From: Physcia stellaris
Taxonomy: Eukaryota; Ascomycota; Lecanoromycetes; Caliciales; Physciaceae
Assembly: GCA_018902385.1 (NCBI GenBank)
Contig: JABSSW010000015.1
Span: forward strand, 248,001 to 312,000
Direction: 5' to 3'
Length of the DNA stretch: 64,000 bases
Each line of letters starts with the position of its first letter. The stretch's first letter is position 1. The notes beneath the pieces are model-generated. The model made no database searches. It saw only the letters and a program-made list of their open reading frames with translations, and was not told where the DNA came from. Positions 12,428-22,700 of the stretch are shown piece by piece. Both the position numbers and the translations under genes were made by a program.

Positions 12428-14962
12428 TCATCGCCATCTCCTCTCGCCGCCCAGCGAGCTTTCCCTACCACTGGACACTCTGACCCCTCCGTTAACTTTG
12501 CTCGCACCTAGGGAGCTTTCACGCCCGCTGGACAGGATCCTTGAGCCTAGCGAACTTTCTCTGCCGCTCTCGATGACGCTTTTCGGCAACGGAAGCATAC
12601 TGTTCCTTCGACCGGCCATTGCAGTCACGGGTCTTGGAGGCCGTGGTCGGACAGAGGGGCTACTTTCCTCGGCCACGGCTTCTGATGGGAATTGCATGCT
12701 TTGTCGTCTCATAGAGGATGCTGATGGTAGATTAGGGGACTGAGTTTGAGATTTGGATGTCGATCTTGGGCTTGCGTTGACGGGCTGCAGTGGGGAAGAA
12801 TAAGATGTTTGACGCATGCCAAGGGAGGTTTGAGAACCAGAGGAGTGACGTGCAGGTGGAATGTAGGTAGGTAATGCAGGCGGTGCTGGAGAGGAGGTAG
12901 TGGAGCGACCAAGTGGGCTGCGAAGCGGGAGGTGCTGGGGCACCGGACCCGGGGCGCTTGGGGAACGGAACGTCATAGGAGACCTGCGATTTGGAGGTGG
13001 AGCGGAGAGTGGTGAAGGTCGTGGAATAGGACTGTATTCGAGGTGATCAACTCTGGGAGATGAGTTCCATCTGGGTCTGTTGTCGCTCTGGGCTAGGTTT
13101 GGGCGTATTTGTCGGACACCTGAGGTATGTGTAGTAGGTTGATAAGCGTATGGTGAGGGTGAGGGATTACGAGGGCCCGAGGACATGGATCTTGAGACTG
13201 GTGTTTTGCGTGGGGGTTGATTGGGACTTGAGGTACCGTGAGGCATGCTAGCATAGCGTCGAGAGCCGTTTGGACGGGACACGCTGTTTGATACAACGCT
13301 GCTGCGTCGGCTCAAACCATTCATGCTAACAAGGGGATCCCCTTTGTTGCTTCCAGACGGATCCAAGACTGGTGATGAGGCTGGCGAACTTCCTGGAGTA
13401 TCAGCGACACTACCTGCGGTGGATCTATCGACAGATACAATTGTTGAAATCGAGTCCCTCAATTGCTGACTCTTGCTCATAGAAAGATCATCTAGAGCCA
13501 AATCCATGTCTTTCATTTCCGCTTCGATACTCTTCCATCGAGCCCGCGTGTCCTGCTGTAGCCGTAAGATCTCGCCGTGAACGGTCAGCCGGTCTTTGAC
13601 GCCCTTTTCGATAATAGCCAGCACTCTCTCAATAGCTGGTCCATAGTGAACCTTCTTGGCTTCGTAGTTTTCAATTTTTTTGGCAAGTGCAGGAGGATTG
13701 TTATGCTGAGCGCCAGTGTCGATGGACTGTTGCAGCTTGCTCATGCTACGCTCGACAGATTCGCACAGCTTTTGGGCTTGCCTGCCAGCATTTCGAAACA
13801 CGAGCACCCAGCGGTCTTCGCCTAATTCTGTTCGAAGACCTTCGGCGTCCTTCTCGAGAACCTTCCATTTTTTCTCCAGATCTTTTCTACGATTGTCGAG
13901 TTCCTGACAGGCCGAAGGGAGGCTAGCGACGGCTCTCGTACGGAAGCTCGATAGGGTCATTGGTAGAAAATCTAGCGATGCTCGCAGAGGTTGCATCCTT
14001 GCGAAGAGAGCTAGCAAGCTCGAGTCCTCCTGCGGAGTGGTGAAAGCAGGTGAGGTAGGAGACATAGCCGAAAAGGCATGAGGTAGGCTGAATCGATGAT
14101 TTGCTGCATTGCCGTTGATCGTGGGGGCCTCTTCGACAATTGTTTCGAGCTCTTGCACGTCGATACTTGTAGTAGCATCGGCCTGAGGGGCTGCAAACAT
14201 TGCCTTGTGCCTTGATTCTTCCATTTCGAAGATGAGCTTCCCCAAATTTTGCATCTCAAGGCCAATGTCACCCAGAACATGATTCCAGAGCTCCTCCCAC
14301 TCCATCGCCAATTCGACTTGGCCTTTGACCCCTTTCAGAAGTTGTCGCACATCTTCCCATTCTTTTAGAATCTGCTCGACCTGCCCTACTAGGAGATTCT
14401 GCTCCATTGCAGGGACTTTTGCGATATCTGCGCGCTCTTGCAAATTCTCGATAGCCGTGACGTAGGGCGCTATCAATCCTTCAAACCTGCTGATAGCAGC
14501 ATCGACTTCTCCTAGTCCCTCACGACCTCCAGCAGCAGCCCATTCGACATCGTCTTCTGCATCCAAGCCAGTCAACACCTCTGACGCTTTTTGAAGCCAT
14601 TTCCTTATCTGCTCGGCGGCGATAACCAGCGTTTTGGCTGCAGCTGGCGCAGTCGGCAGTGCTGAGATACTTGTAGAAAGAGACTTTGGCTCTGGCAGAT
14701 GAAGTGCCGTCAGCCTGGAAAGTTGACTGGAGAAAGATATTCGGGATAAGGAATAGACAGAGTTCGTCCGGGATGACCTCAGAGAATTGAAATAGATTTC
14801 AGCGTCGACTGGGGATGTCAGCGACCTGCTCACAGTATCTTTTGGGGGAGGCATAGGACCCTCATCTTCGCTGGACGAAGTCCCAGGGAGGGTAGGTATT
14901 TCCACCGAGTAGGAGTCGACTTTGCTAGGTTTAACGAGCCTATTTGACCGTACTTCTGACAT
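12428..14962 (-). CDS. KAR9: Kar9-like spindle-positioning protein
   Basis: Kar9-family proteins link cytoplasmic microtubule plus ends (through EB1/Bim1) to actin and so position the spindle and nucleus. This single-exon gene encodes 844 aa from the ATG at 14962; a longer frame upstream has no ATG. The first ~100 residues are Ser/Pro-rich. About residues 110-490 are helical and Glu/Leu-rich (for example KTLVIAAEQIRKWLQKASEV and VEQILKEWEDVRQLLKGVKG) and fit the Kar9 domain. The remaining ~350 residues are basic, Ser/Pro/Arg-rich and disordered, as expected for a microtubule-binding tail. They finish in three to four copies of a SSGRESSLG-like repeat. Assignment rests on the helical domain and overall layout. 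Confidence 0.8.
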   Translation of the reverse strand: MSEVRSNRLVKPSKVDSYSVEIPTLPGTSSSEDEGPMPPPKDTVSRSLTSPVDAEIYFNSLRSSRTNSVYSLSRISFSSQLSRLTALHLPEPKSLSTSISALPTAPAAAKTLVIAAEQIRKWLQKASEVLTGLDAEDDVEWAAAGGREGLGEVDAAISRFEGLIAPYVTAIENLQERADIAKVPAMEQNLLVGQVEQILKEWEDVRQLLKGVKGQVELAMEWEELWNHVLGDIGLEMQNLGKLIFEMEESRHKAMFAAPQADATTSIDVQELETIVEEAPTINGNAANHRFSLPHAFSAMSPTSPAFTTPQEDSSLLALFARMQPLRASLDFLPMTLSSFRTRAVASLPSACQELDNRRKDLEKKWKVLEKDAEGLRTELGEDRWVLVFRNAGRQAQKLCESVERSMSKLQQSIDTGAQHNNPPALAKKIENYEAKKVHYGPAIERVLAIIEKGVKDRLTVHGEILRLQQDTRARWKSIEAEMKDMDLALDDLSMSKSQQLRDSISTIVSVDRSTAGSVADTPGSSPASSPVLDPSGSNKGDPLVSMNGLSRRSSVVSNSVSRPNGSRRYASMPHGTSSPNQPPRKTPVSRSMSSGPRNPSPSPYAYQPTTHTSGVRQIRPNLAQSDNRPRWNSSPRVDHLEYSPIPRPSPLSAPPPNRRSPMTFRSPSAPGPVPQHLPLRSPLGRSTTSSPAPPALPTYIPPARHSSGSQTSLGMRQTSYSSPLQPVNASPRSTSKSQTQSPNLPSASSMRRQSMQFPSEAVAEESSPSVRPRPPRPVTAMAGRRNSMLPLPKSVIESGRESSLGSRILSSGRESSLGASKVNGGVRVSSGRESSLGGERRWR

Positions 14963-15819
14963 CGTAATCTTCTCGCTGTACAGTAGTATCAAAGATACCG
15001 CCGTGAGGACTTTGACAATTTATGCATGGGCTGAGCCTGAGAATAATTTGGTAGGCATATTTTTATGCTAGGAGGTTGTAACGGGGTCTTGCGTGACGTG
15101 GCACCAGTCCCCAATTGGGCGCTTTTGCAGACTTTTAATTCTTTTCTTCGGTACTGTTAGTCGCCTAGATAATGGGTTCAACAGGTCAATTTTTCAGCAG
15201 CAGAAATGGTATGGCGCAGCAGCAGCGGCGGATGTTGGACGCGGCGGTCTCACGCGTTGTGATGGCAATCTCATATATGCGAGAAAATGAGCTCTCACTC
15301 TCAGGCCAAGGGTAAATTGTGATAATCACCAAAGATAAAGTAGGGGAAAGACGAGGATAGTGAAATAGGGTTGAAATTCGGCCAAGACGATCGCGTAGGA
15401 GTGGTGTTGACATTGATGTTTCGTGAAGGCAGCCCCTACACTAAAGCACGGCCATCCTCGGCCAAGCACGTACCTTACGCCTACCCCGAATCAGACGCTC
15501 GTCACCATTCAACTACATGTAAGTACCTGGATTATTTGCAACAACATTGGTCACGAGTCACGACAGCCATATTCTTATTCTGGCACAGTCTTATTCCATC
15601 ACCATACTCGACCAGTAGATGGCATCCTGTAACAAGTACATTTGAAATCATCTCCCGAGAGATACAATTTGGCCCATATCCTTCAATAACCTAACACACC
15701 GATCCGAATATAGCACCCCAGGTATCGGGTAGCTCATAAGCTCGCTGTAAGGGGTATAATTGTAACAAAAATGATCAAGCAGATTCGAACCATTGGGTGC
15801 ATTGCAACCGTAACCGTCA
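14963..15819. other. Intergenic, KAR9 promoter side
   Basis: This holds the KAR9 upstream region and the 3' flank of the next minus-strand gene. Short frames at 15371-15694 and 15423-15632 show no protein-like composition. I see no RNA gene. Confidence 0.5.
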
Positions 15820-17364
15820 TTAGTCATTCGATGCTGCTTGGTGCGCTGTCAGTGAATCCTGAGGATCCGGCATCGATGAGGAGATCCGGCGTGAACCCTC
15901 CTTCCACTCCATCGTAATTTCTTCGCGCACCACTTGGCACCATTGCAAGATCGCCGCTTCGAAGTCAGGCCAAGCTTCGACTTTGCCATGAACAACGCCG
16001 GTCACATTGATGCTGAGCTTAGTCTCCCATCGGATCTCTGCTGCTTTGATCCAGTATCGAAGATTCTCAGCACTGCGGTATGGCTTGGCGGTGTCAGTAT
16101 GGAAGCTTTTAATGTCCCCGAACTGCCTTTTGGACTTCTTGAGGACCGCGTTGTGTAGATAAACGAGAGTCAGACCATTACGTAGGGCCTGCAGAAAGGG
16201 CGTCGGGAGGGTCTCAGTCTCGCTCAATGGTGTCCAATCTGGTAGATCGGCGTCGGGGAGGAATGAGCACATAAAAAGTCGTTCTCGCTTTCGCTCTTGT
16301 CCACTCCAGGATCCATCCAGCCATTGCCATTTTCCACGGTCGTCTGCCTCCTTTACTTCCAAAGCTTGCTCCTCTTCGATAAAGCGATCGATACCTCTAA
16401 CCCATGTACGGATGACGCTCAATTCATCTTCCTTCATTCCGCCGGCAAAATTACGGCTTGCCATTCGCTTCAAAACATCCATGACACTCAAGAGCTCTTC
16501 GCGTATTTGACGTTCGCTTTTGATATTATACAGTCGTTGCGGATGCTCATGTGTTGTATAGTAGACTTTGGCTGCACGTATCGCCAACGTCACAACATCG
16601 AGGACATGCAAGCCTTGTATTTCGTGCCACCCAGATGAAGTCTCCGCTTCCTCAGGTTTGTTGCCTACGTCGTGTTGCTTCTCATGGTCATTAATTGTAC
16701 CACCCAATTCCTTACTCCTGGAAATCTCCACGTCCTCTATAGCCTTACCAGCCTCCTTCAAGGACTTCTTGAGGTCTTCTCTCAGTGTTTCCGAGTCTGG
16801 TGGTGGTGGAATGTATTGCACCCTGTGGCTGTAAGTGCTTACAGTCGGCGGCAGCATCATATTGTCGTCCGGGTCTAAATTCGAGTCTTCATCCACAACT
16901 GAGTCTTCATCTCCTAGACCATCTTCCTCCGCCATGATATACTTCTTGGGCATTCTGTGAAAAGACCCTTCTGTGACCGCTCTCTTCTTCCCTTGGTCTC
17001 GGGCAAGCTGGCCACCCTTGCCATCAAGAAGCCCAGTACGGGCGAAATAGTATTGCAAGTGTGCAATGCTACCAAGGCTGAGGACGCTGTCTCTGTTGCC
17101 GGCCGAAGCTGCAAAGGACACACCTTGCGGGCGTACATAGCCCCGTTGTCTTAAAGCTGCCGAGGCAGATGAGGAGCGAGATGTTGTGGATGGCCGAGAG
17201 AAGCTGGATACGTCGGATGAATTAGTAGAGAAGGAACGACCAAAGTCAGAGCATGTGGAAAGTGGAGGTGTGGGAGAGGTTGACGGAGAGGGTGATGGGT
17301 CCCTGGTACACGGAGGCGAAGCTGAGAGCTTGCTCTCAGGCCCGAAGAACGGACTGTGAGCCAT
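15820..17364 (-). CDS. Conserved fungal protein, possible calponin-homology-like C-terminal domain
   Basis: I do not recognise a named family. It is a single exon from the ATG at 17364 (514 aa). Residues 1-~80 are Ser/Thr/Pro-rich. A conserved-looking block follows (GSIAHLQYYFARTGLLDGKG), then an acidic linker, then a helical region of ~200 residues. The C-terminal ~150 residues contain LPTPFLQALRNGLTLVYLHN followed by SAENLRYWIKAAEI. That helix spacing resembles a calponin-homology fold, an inference from pattern only. If right, the protein would be cytoskeletal, like its neighbour KAR9. No signal peptide or membrane segment is visible. Confidence 0.65.
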   Translation of the reverse strand: MAHSPFFGPESKLSASPPCTRDPSPSPSTSPTPPLSTCSDFGRSFSTNSSDVSSFSRPSTTSRSSSASAALRQRGYVRPQGVSFAASAGNRDSVLSLGSIAHLQYYFARTGLLDGKGGQLARDQGKKRAVTEGSFHRMPKKYIMAEEDGLGDEDSVVDEDSNLDPDDNMMLPPTVSTYSHRVQYIPPPPDSETLREDLKKSLKEAGKAIEDVEISRSKELGGTINDHEKQHDVGNKPEEAETSSGWHEIQGLHVLDVVTLAIRAAKVYYTTHEHPQRLYNIKSERQIREELLSVMDVLKRMASRNFAGGMKEDELSVIRTWVRGIDRFIEEEQALEVKEADDRGKWQWLDGSWSGQERKRERLFMCSFLPDADLPDWTPLSETETLPTPFLQALRNGLTLVYLHNAVLKKSKRQFGDIKSFHTDTAKPYRSAENLRYWIKAAEIRWETKLSINVTGVVHGKVEAWPDFEAAILQWCQVVREEITMEWKEGSRRISSSMPDPQDSLTAHQAASND

Positions 17365-18132
17365 TGAATGAGGCAATTGTACCGAGCGACTGGCGTTAGT
17401 GAGTAAGCCTGGTCGTGGACAGTATCTATTCTATACTCCGTTCAAGCCGAATACTGGCTATGGGATTTGACCATGAAGCTGACAACGCGTCTCCTCGACG
17501 CGTTGAATAGAGATGCTGATGTGTTTTGTTACTTCTCTGATTCCTGGTCCTCTCGGGGATAGAATCATGAGGAGTGCTTGGTAAAGAAAATAGGCGTGGT
17601 TGACAGAGGATATTGAGATTTCGATGTGCTGGCTCCTCTAAGATGAAGGGGGGTCTGTTTGGGAATGGGGCCATTCCCCGTTTCATGAATATTCAGGGTT
17701 AGGGTAACGAGACTGGCCATTGGGTTAGGGCTCTATCAAAACTGATCAGCTTCTAGTGCCACTTTCGAAATCTACGAGTCTGGCTCTTTTGCTGGACACC
17801 ATGTACTATTGTGGCTGAAGTCACCCCCGTACTGACTTCTGTAAAAATAGTCACTATGGTCAACATACGTCCAGGATCACGCTATCTCGAGTTTGAAGTT
17901 GGTAGATTATTGGAACGAGAACCAAGGGAAAAGGCTACTTTGGATGTCCTACTCTCCCATCATGAGAACCATTACACCAATTCTGTGGAGATTTATAATA
18001 TCCTGATTCCGCAATTGACCATCATGGGTACCGAAGGGTAGCATTCTGCTTCGTGTATTCTGCTTCAGGGATAGTGGAGAACCTTTCCCGCCATGGATTC
18101 CTCGTAACCAGATACCTCACGACCGGTCCCTC
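17365..18132. other. Gene-poor stretch with palindrome and TTAGGG motifs
   Basis: Bases 17661-17678 form a palindrome with 8-base arms (GGGAATGG / CCATTCCC) around two bases. Two GGGTTAGGG motifs occur just after it, near 17696-17705 and 17721-17730. A 61-codon open frame from the ATG at 17856 has no recognisable features and I do not call it a gene. Confidence 0.5.
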
Positions 18133-18876
18133 TTACACAAGTGCCGTTGCCATATGGTAAAATGTGGTGTAACAATGACTATGTGAGGCGTTTTCCTCGG
18201 CCCCATGGTCTAAACTCCCTCTGGTCTTGACTACCACCTCTATTTCCGCCAAGGCAGACGGATTTGTCAGTTGCAATGACTGGTGCCAGAACGAAGTTCT
18301 TCGAAGATCTGAGCCCTTCTTTGTGGAGATCGTTAACCTTCTCGACCGCGCTGGTCCAGCCAGTGGGCATGTCATAGTTGAGTGCGAAGCAAATGCCAAT
18401 TGAATGGCTTGGTAGTGATCAGGAAGATCGCGACGCTCTCCATTTATTACTGGCTCGGTCTTCGTCTTCTTTCTTCGTAGGCCTATCCACAATATTTTCA
18501 GTGGGTATCCGAAGCGTCTTGGAGAGTCTTCTGTCTATATTTTTCCAATGAGTAAAGCGAAGTACGGAAGGTTCCATGTGATCAGACAAAACCTTAAGCC
18601 AGACCATCTCAAAGAATATTGGTTCGGGGAATAGAGGGCGCCAGATTAGCCAAGTCAGCAGAAGAGCGAAGCAAAAGATGTCGCTAACGCCTTGCAGCGA
18701 TGGAGTACTTTGATGAAAGAGTCCGCCTACTTTGTCCGCTTGGAAGTGTCGTACAACCATAGAGGTATGCCCGCAGAATCTTAACGACCCTGCAGCAGCT
18801 CGCTGTGAGTTGACGGAACGGTCAAAGTTGGCATTCCAAATGTAGACCGTCGACGTCCACAGTATGGCCGGTCCAA
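18133..18876 (-). pseudogene. Possible decayed protein-kinase-like remnant
   Basis: Minus-strand frames here are broken, but parts look like they came from a kinase C-lobe. The frame 18901-18419 contains GVSDIFCFALLLTWLIWRPL, which resembles the 'D-I-W/F-S-x-G-x-x-L' helix of kinases, followed by an Ile/Leu-patterned stretch. The frame 18370-18179 reads SAVEKVNDLHKEGLRSSKNF. No complete start-to-stop gene can be drawn. It lies immediately downstream of an intact kinase gene on the same strand and could be a degraded neighbour or partial duplicate. This is an inference from weak resemblance. Confidence 0.3.
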
Positions 18877-21731
18877 CTAAGATGTTGGTTCCCAATAGCA
18901 TCTCACTTTCATGGTCACACGCTTGAAAATCTCCTTCTCCCCTCCGTCGTAATGACTACCAAGTTGTACGACATCTCCGTTATTTAAGGGGAAGCACCTA
19001 GAACGGACTTTTGGTGCGCTGAGCAACTTGGAGTTGACCCAAGTACCGCCAGAAGACTTGAGATCTCTTATATACCATTGACGTTCACCCTTGTCGTAGG
19101 TAATTAGACAATGTTCACGGCTTATGACCTTACTCATGAACCGGATTGAATCCGGATTAGTTTCTGACCGTTTCTCAATATAGCGACCAATGATAAAACC
19201 ATAAACAGATCCAACTCTAGTTTGGGTCGGGAACCACAAAGAAGGAGTCGACGCTTCCGGGTAATCGTATGGGCTAAGTACTATCATCGCCCTGCCCGGA
19301 TCTTCGGGTCGGTCTTGGGACACCTTCGCTGTAAGTGCAAGGCTCTCCGGTTGTTCGTGTATGGGAGGGCTTGCTGCGTCACTCGAAACACTCAAATCCT
19401 GTATCTGAGTGGCTGTAGACATGCTCGCTGCAGCTTTCGGTTCGTCAAAGCCATGATAATCGCGAAGTCGCTGCTTGAATCCCGAACATAGGCCATTGTG
19501 CCGCGTGTGGCTTTTCTGGCGCGCCTCGAGGTCATCAAGAGATTGGTTTCCATGATTCTCGCGTTGTTTGGCGATCTCTGAGTGAAAATAACCAGTGGCC
19601 CCACTTCTCCAGATGGCGCCTTGCCACCAAGGTCCATTCAGAATACCTTGAACTTCGATCAGGTCACCTGCACGATATTCAAGTTGACCGATATTGTTTG
19701 GTGCTCCGGGAGTATAGTCGTACGAAGCTATGACCTGCTTCAACGGAGCTGGACCTTTCACTTCTCCTCCAATTCTTTCAACCCAATCGACGTGGAACAT
19801 TCCGATTCGGTCTCCCGTAGCACCCTGCCAGATGTTCTCATTATTTTGAACTATACCCAGAACCTGAATCAATTCGCCTTTTTCAAGTCCCATAAAGCTG
19901 ACTAAATTGATAGTACGAGTTGCCTGCACGAGAGCCAACGGGGCCAGTGTTGCAGATGGTAGAGCTAAAAGTTCTTCCACTTTATTTTCAGATACATCTC
20001 CTTCAATGAGTTGTACGTGATCGCTTGGAAAGCCTCCAGTCGATTGGAGTTTGGTCCTACCTTTCCACCATTCATGAGAATTCATCTCCGTCACCACAAT
20101 GTATTGTCCTTCTTTCAATTTCAGACTATTGGCGATCGACGTGGTGGTACTTCGTATTACGAGTGCGAGCCTTAAGAGTTCCTTCTTTTCAATCTGAAAG
20201 GATGGGCGTCTTGGTACACCAGCAATATCTTGGGGAGTGTCTTGAAACGAACTGTACTGATGCTTTTCGGGTTTGCTTGCCTCCTCGCCGTCTTCTTTTC
20301 GGCTTACTGCTAAGGCGGCTTCTTTGGCTTCACATTGAATAATCCCTTCAATGGGCGTGTAGAATTCTGGACTACTAGCCTCCTCGGATGCGGCCGGCTG
20401 CTCTGTTATGGGCACAGGCTGTGGAATGAGTAGCTTGGATGTTACGTGATCGGTTGTCTTCATAGGCCTCAACATCTTGGTTTCTTGAGCCTTGAAAGCA
20501 TTCTCTGGAGGGTGTACTGGCTGTTGCGGCGTTTCTCGTTGAGCATTACCAGTGGCTCTCACGCTCATGGTGTTTAGAGATGTCTGTGGAGTGTCCGGGA
20601 ACGTGACGGGCATCACCTCAACGAACGAATGCCGTACTACGCTCTCACTGGATTCTATAAACCATGCATGTTCTCGAGCAAGCATGGCAGTCGGACGATC
20701 GATTGGGTCTTTTGCTAGCAGAAGGCGTATGAACTCAACACCACACCGACTAACTCGAGACTCGATTGGAGACTTTGGGAAAGGCTTCTTTTTGGAAGAC
20801 ATGGTCGGAAATGGTGGTTCTTGAGCTAGTGCATGATATAAGACGCATCCGAGCGACCATATATCCACTGCCTTTGTGTAAGCACGGTCTTGCAGATCGT
20901 CATCCTCGACTTCAGGTGCAAGGTAGCGAGCAGTTCCGACGCGAGTTCGAAGTGCAGTATGTTCGCTATCGATACGCTTGGTAATGCCAAAATCGCCGAG
21001 CTTGACCCACCACTGGGGGATGTGCGCATAACGAAAACATTCTGACCATAAGAAGGAATTAACACCAGAACATCTTACAACTTTCAGCCTCGAAATAATG
21101 AATGACCAAAGAGATCCCTCTCAAGAAGGGAGGGTTGAGATTACTAACCTGGGGCTTGATATCCCTATGAGTGAACCCTTCATCGTGGATGAACTGTAAA
21201 GCTTCAAGTATATCACTTGCGATGTGCTTTGCGTTCTGTTCCGAGATGTCGCTCGTGGGAATATACTTGCTAAGGTCTCCTAAAGGAAGATATTCCATGG
21301 ACAGGTAGACCGCATCATCAGACTCAAACCACGAGAAGAACTTGACTATTACATCCTGTGGTATCTGCCACAATATAAGTACAGGGAAATGTTGCCGGGC
21401 ATGCCATCAAGTCACAGCAGGGCGTTCATACCCGGGGGTTGTTGAATTTGGTCAGTGCCTCTAGCTCCCTTCTGTAATCAATGCCCGAGTGCTCCATTCC
21501 ATACTTGGAGAGCTTTTTGACCGCTCTCTCATCGCCTTCTGACTTCTGAAGCCATACCTCGCCAAAGGCTCCGTGGCCGATGCGAGTAACATTGTCCCAT
21601 CGCCGCTGTATCCTGACACTCCGGGCATCGTTTCGTGTACGATCCTTGACAGTGGTTGTGTGGATCACATGACTCTCACAGCATTGTGCCTCTATCCGAA
21701 AGAAATCCAGAAGCTCGGAAAAACCGGACAT
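18877..21731 (-). CDS. Ser/Thr protein kinase with three SH3-like segments and an FHA domain; one-base frame break
   Basis: Exons (minus) are 21731-21432, 21364-21149 and 21041-18877; introns use GTATGA..CAG and GTTAGT..CAG. With one base restored the product is 893 aa. Kinase motifs are complete: Gly-rich IGHGAFGEVWLQK, Lys in ERAVKKL, HRDIKPQN, GDFG and the AxxLAPEVE-like stretch. Downstream, three SH3-like segments lie near residues 465-525, 535-595 and 605-670 (note EWWKGR, IWQGATG and WWQGAIW). An FHA domain near 775-880 has FIIGRY, then SREHCLI and SSGGTWVNSK. FHA binds phospho-threonine and SH3 binds proline motifs, so the protein looks like a signalling scaffold kinase. The frame break is at the run of five C (five G on the plus strand, 21015-21019): NVFVMRTSP is followed, one frame over, by QWWVKLGDFG. 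I know of no standard name for this layout. Confidence 0.83.
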
Positions 21732-21960
21732 AGACTTTCATCAGGAGGGGCAAGGCTGAAACGAACCTCGACCTCCGTTGTCTGATCAACCGTCGAGGCG
21801 AGGACTCATGTGTCAGTGATGGGCTGTGAAATCCTAAGGGGTAGTGAACGATATCGCGACAGCGAACCCGGGCGTGACGCATTTGCAGCGTTGAAGTAGA
21901 CGTTGGCCGGGGTACAGTGAAAAACAAGGTCTCGTCGCTTGTTCCCAGATGGGGAAATGA

Positions 21961-22123
21961 TACTCGTATTCACCCGGAAGTGGGTCAGACCCAGTAGTGG
22001 GTCACGGGTTAGGGTTATCTGCTTAAAAGTCAAAACCTAACCCTGGCGGATATCTAGTTTTGCCGATAACCCTAACCCGTGACCCATTACTGGGTCTGAC
22101 CCACTTCCGGGTGAATACGAGTA
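21961..22123. mobile_element. MITE with 57-bp terminal inverted repeats and TA target duplication
   Basis: Bases 21963-22019 and 22065-22121 are inverted copies of one another with one mismatch, separated by 45 bp. The element (159 bp) is flanked on each side by TA (21961-21962 and 22122-22123). It has no coding capacity. TA target sites and long inverted ends fit a non-autonomous Tc1/mariner-class miniature element. Each arm contains a GGTTAGGGTT motif. It sits about 230 bp upstream of the kinase gene start and 580 bp upstream of the HeLo-like/pseudokinase gene. Confidence 0.85.
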
Positions 22124-22630
22124 CCCGAGATTGGAGAGTCGGAGTAGATATCATATCTACTTCGGCCCCCAAGCAGCTTTGCCAGCGATGGCGCCCACAA
22201 TCCTGCACAAAGTGCCTCGTCTCCAGATAAATTGATGCTGGGGCAGCAATCGTGTTGTTTGTACAGTGGGGAGAACGCAACGTCACAAGACTTCAAGACT
22301 TCTCATGCTCTTCTTTACTACAGAGAAGCACCATAGAAAAGAGACACCTATGGGCTATGGCTGCTTCCTCACTGGAAAAAAACAGGCAATTGTTTGCGTT
22401 TGATGGGCCATTTCTGTCTTTTTCAAACCTTTGTTATCATATGTTGTGTGCTGATCCGAATGTCCTGGTCCATCGCTTGACCTAGAGTACAGACCAGATT
22501 AGTTCTTCAGGCACGCCGCTTGTCGCAATATCTATATGAGGAGTTTCCGGCAGAGTAAGCCACCTACTTCCTGTTTAATTGATGGGGCCAGCCTGGAATT
22601 TCTCCAGAACCACAACTCCCCCGACTTCCC

Positions 22631-22650
22631 AAAAAAAAAAAAAAAAAAAA
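22631..22650. repeat. Homopolymer A(20)
   Basis: Twenty consecutive A residues lie about 50 bp upstream of the start codon of the HeLo-like/pseudokinase gene. The exact length is doubtful if the assembly mis-sizes homopolymers. Confidence 0.9.
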
Positions 22651-22700
22651 CACCATCCTTGTCAAGCTGACATCCAATTTCCAAAGACTAGGTAGACATC

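Noticed and set aside
17696-17730. GGGTTAGGG motifs suggesting a telomere or internal telomeric repeat
   Set aside because: Only two isolated copies here and one in each MITE arm; there is no tandem array, and housekeeping genes continue on both sides.
17856-18041. 61-codon open frame
   Set aside because: No recognisable motif, no signal peptide, no supporting neighbours; this length is expected by chance.
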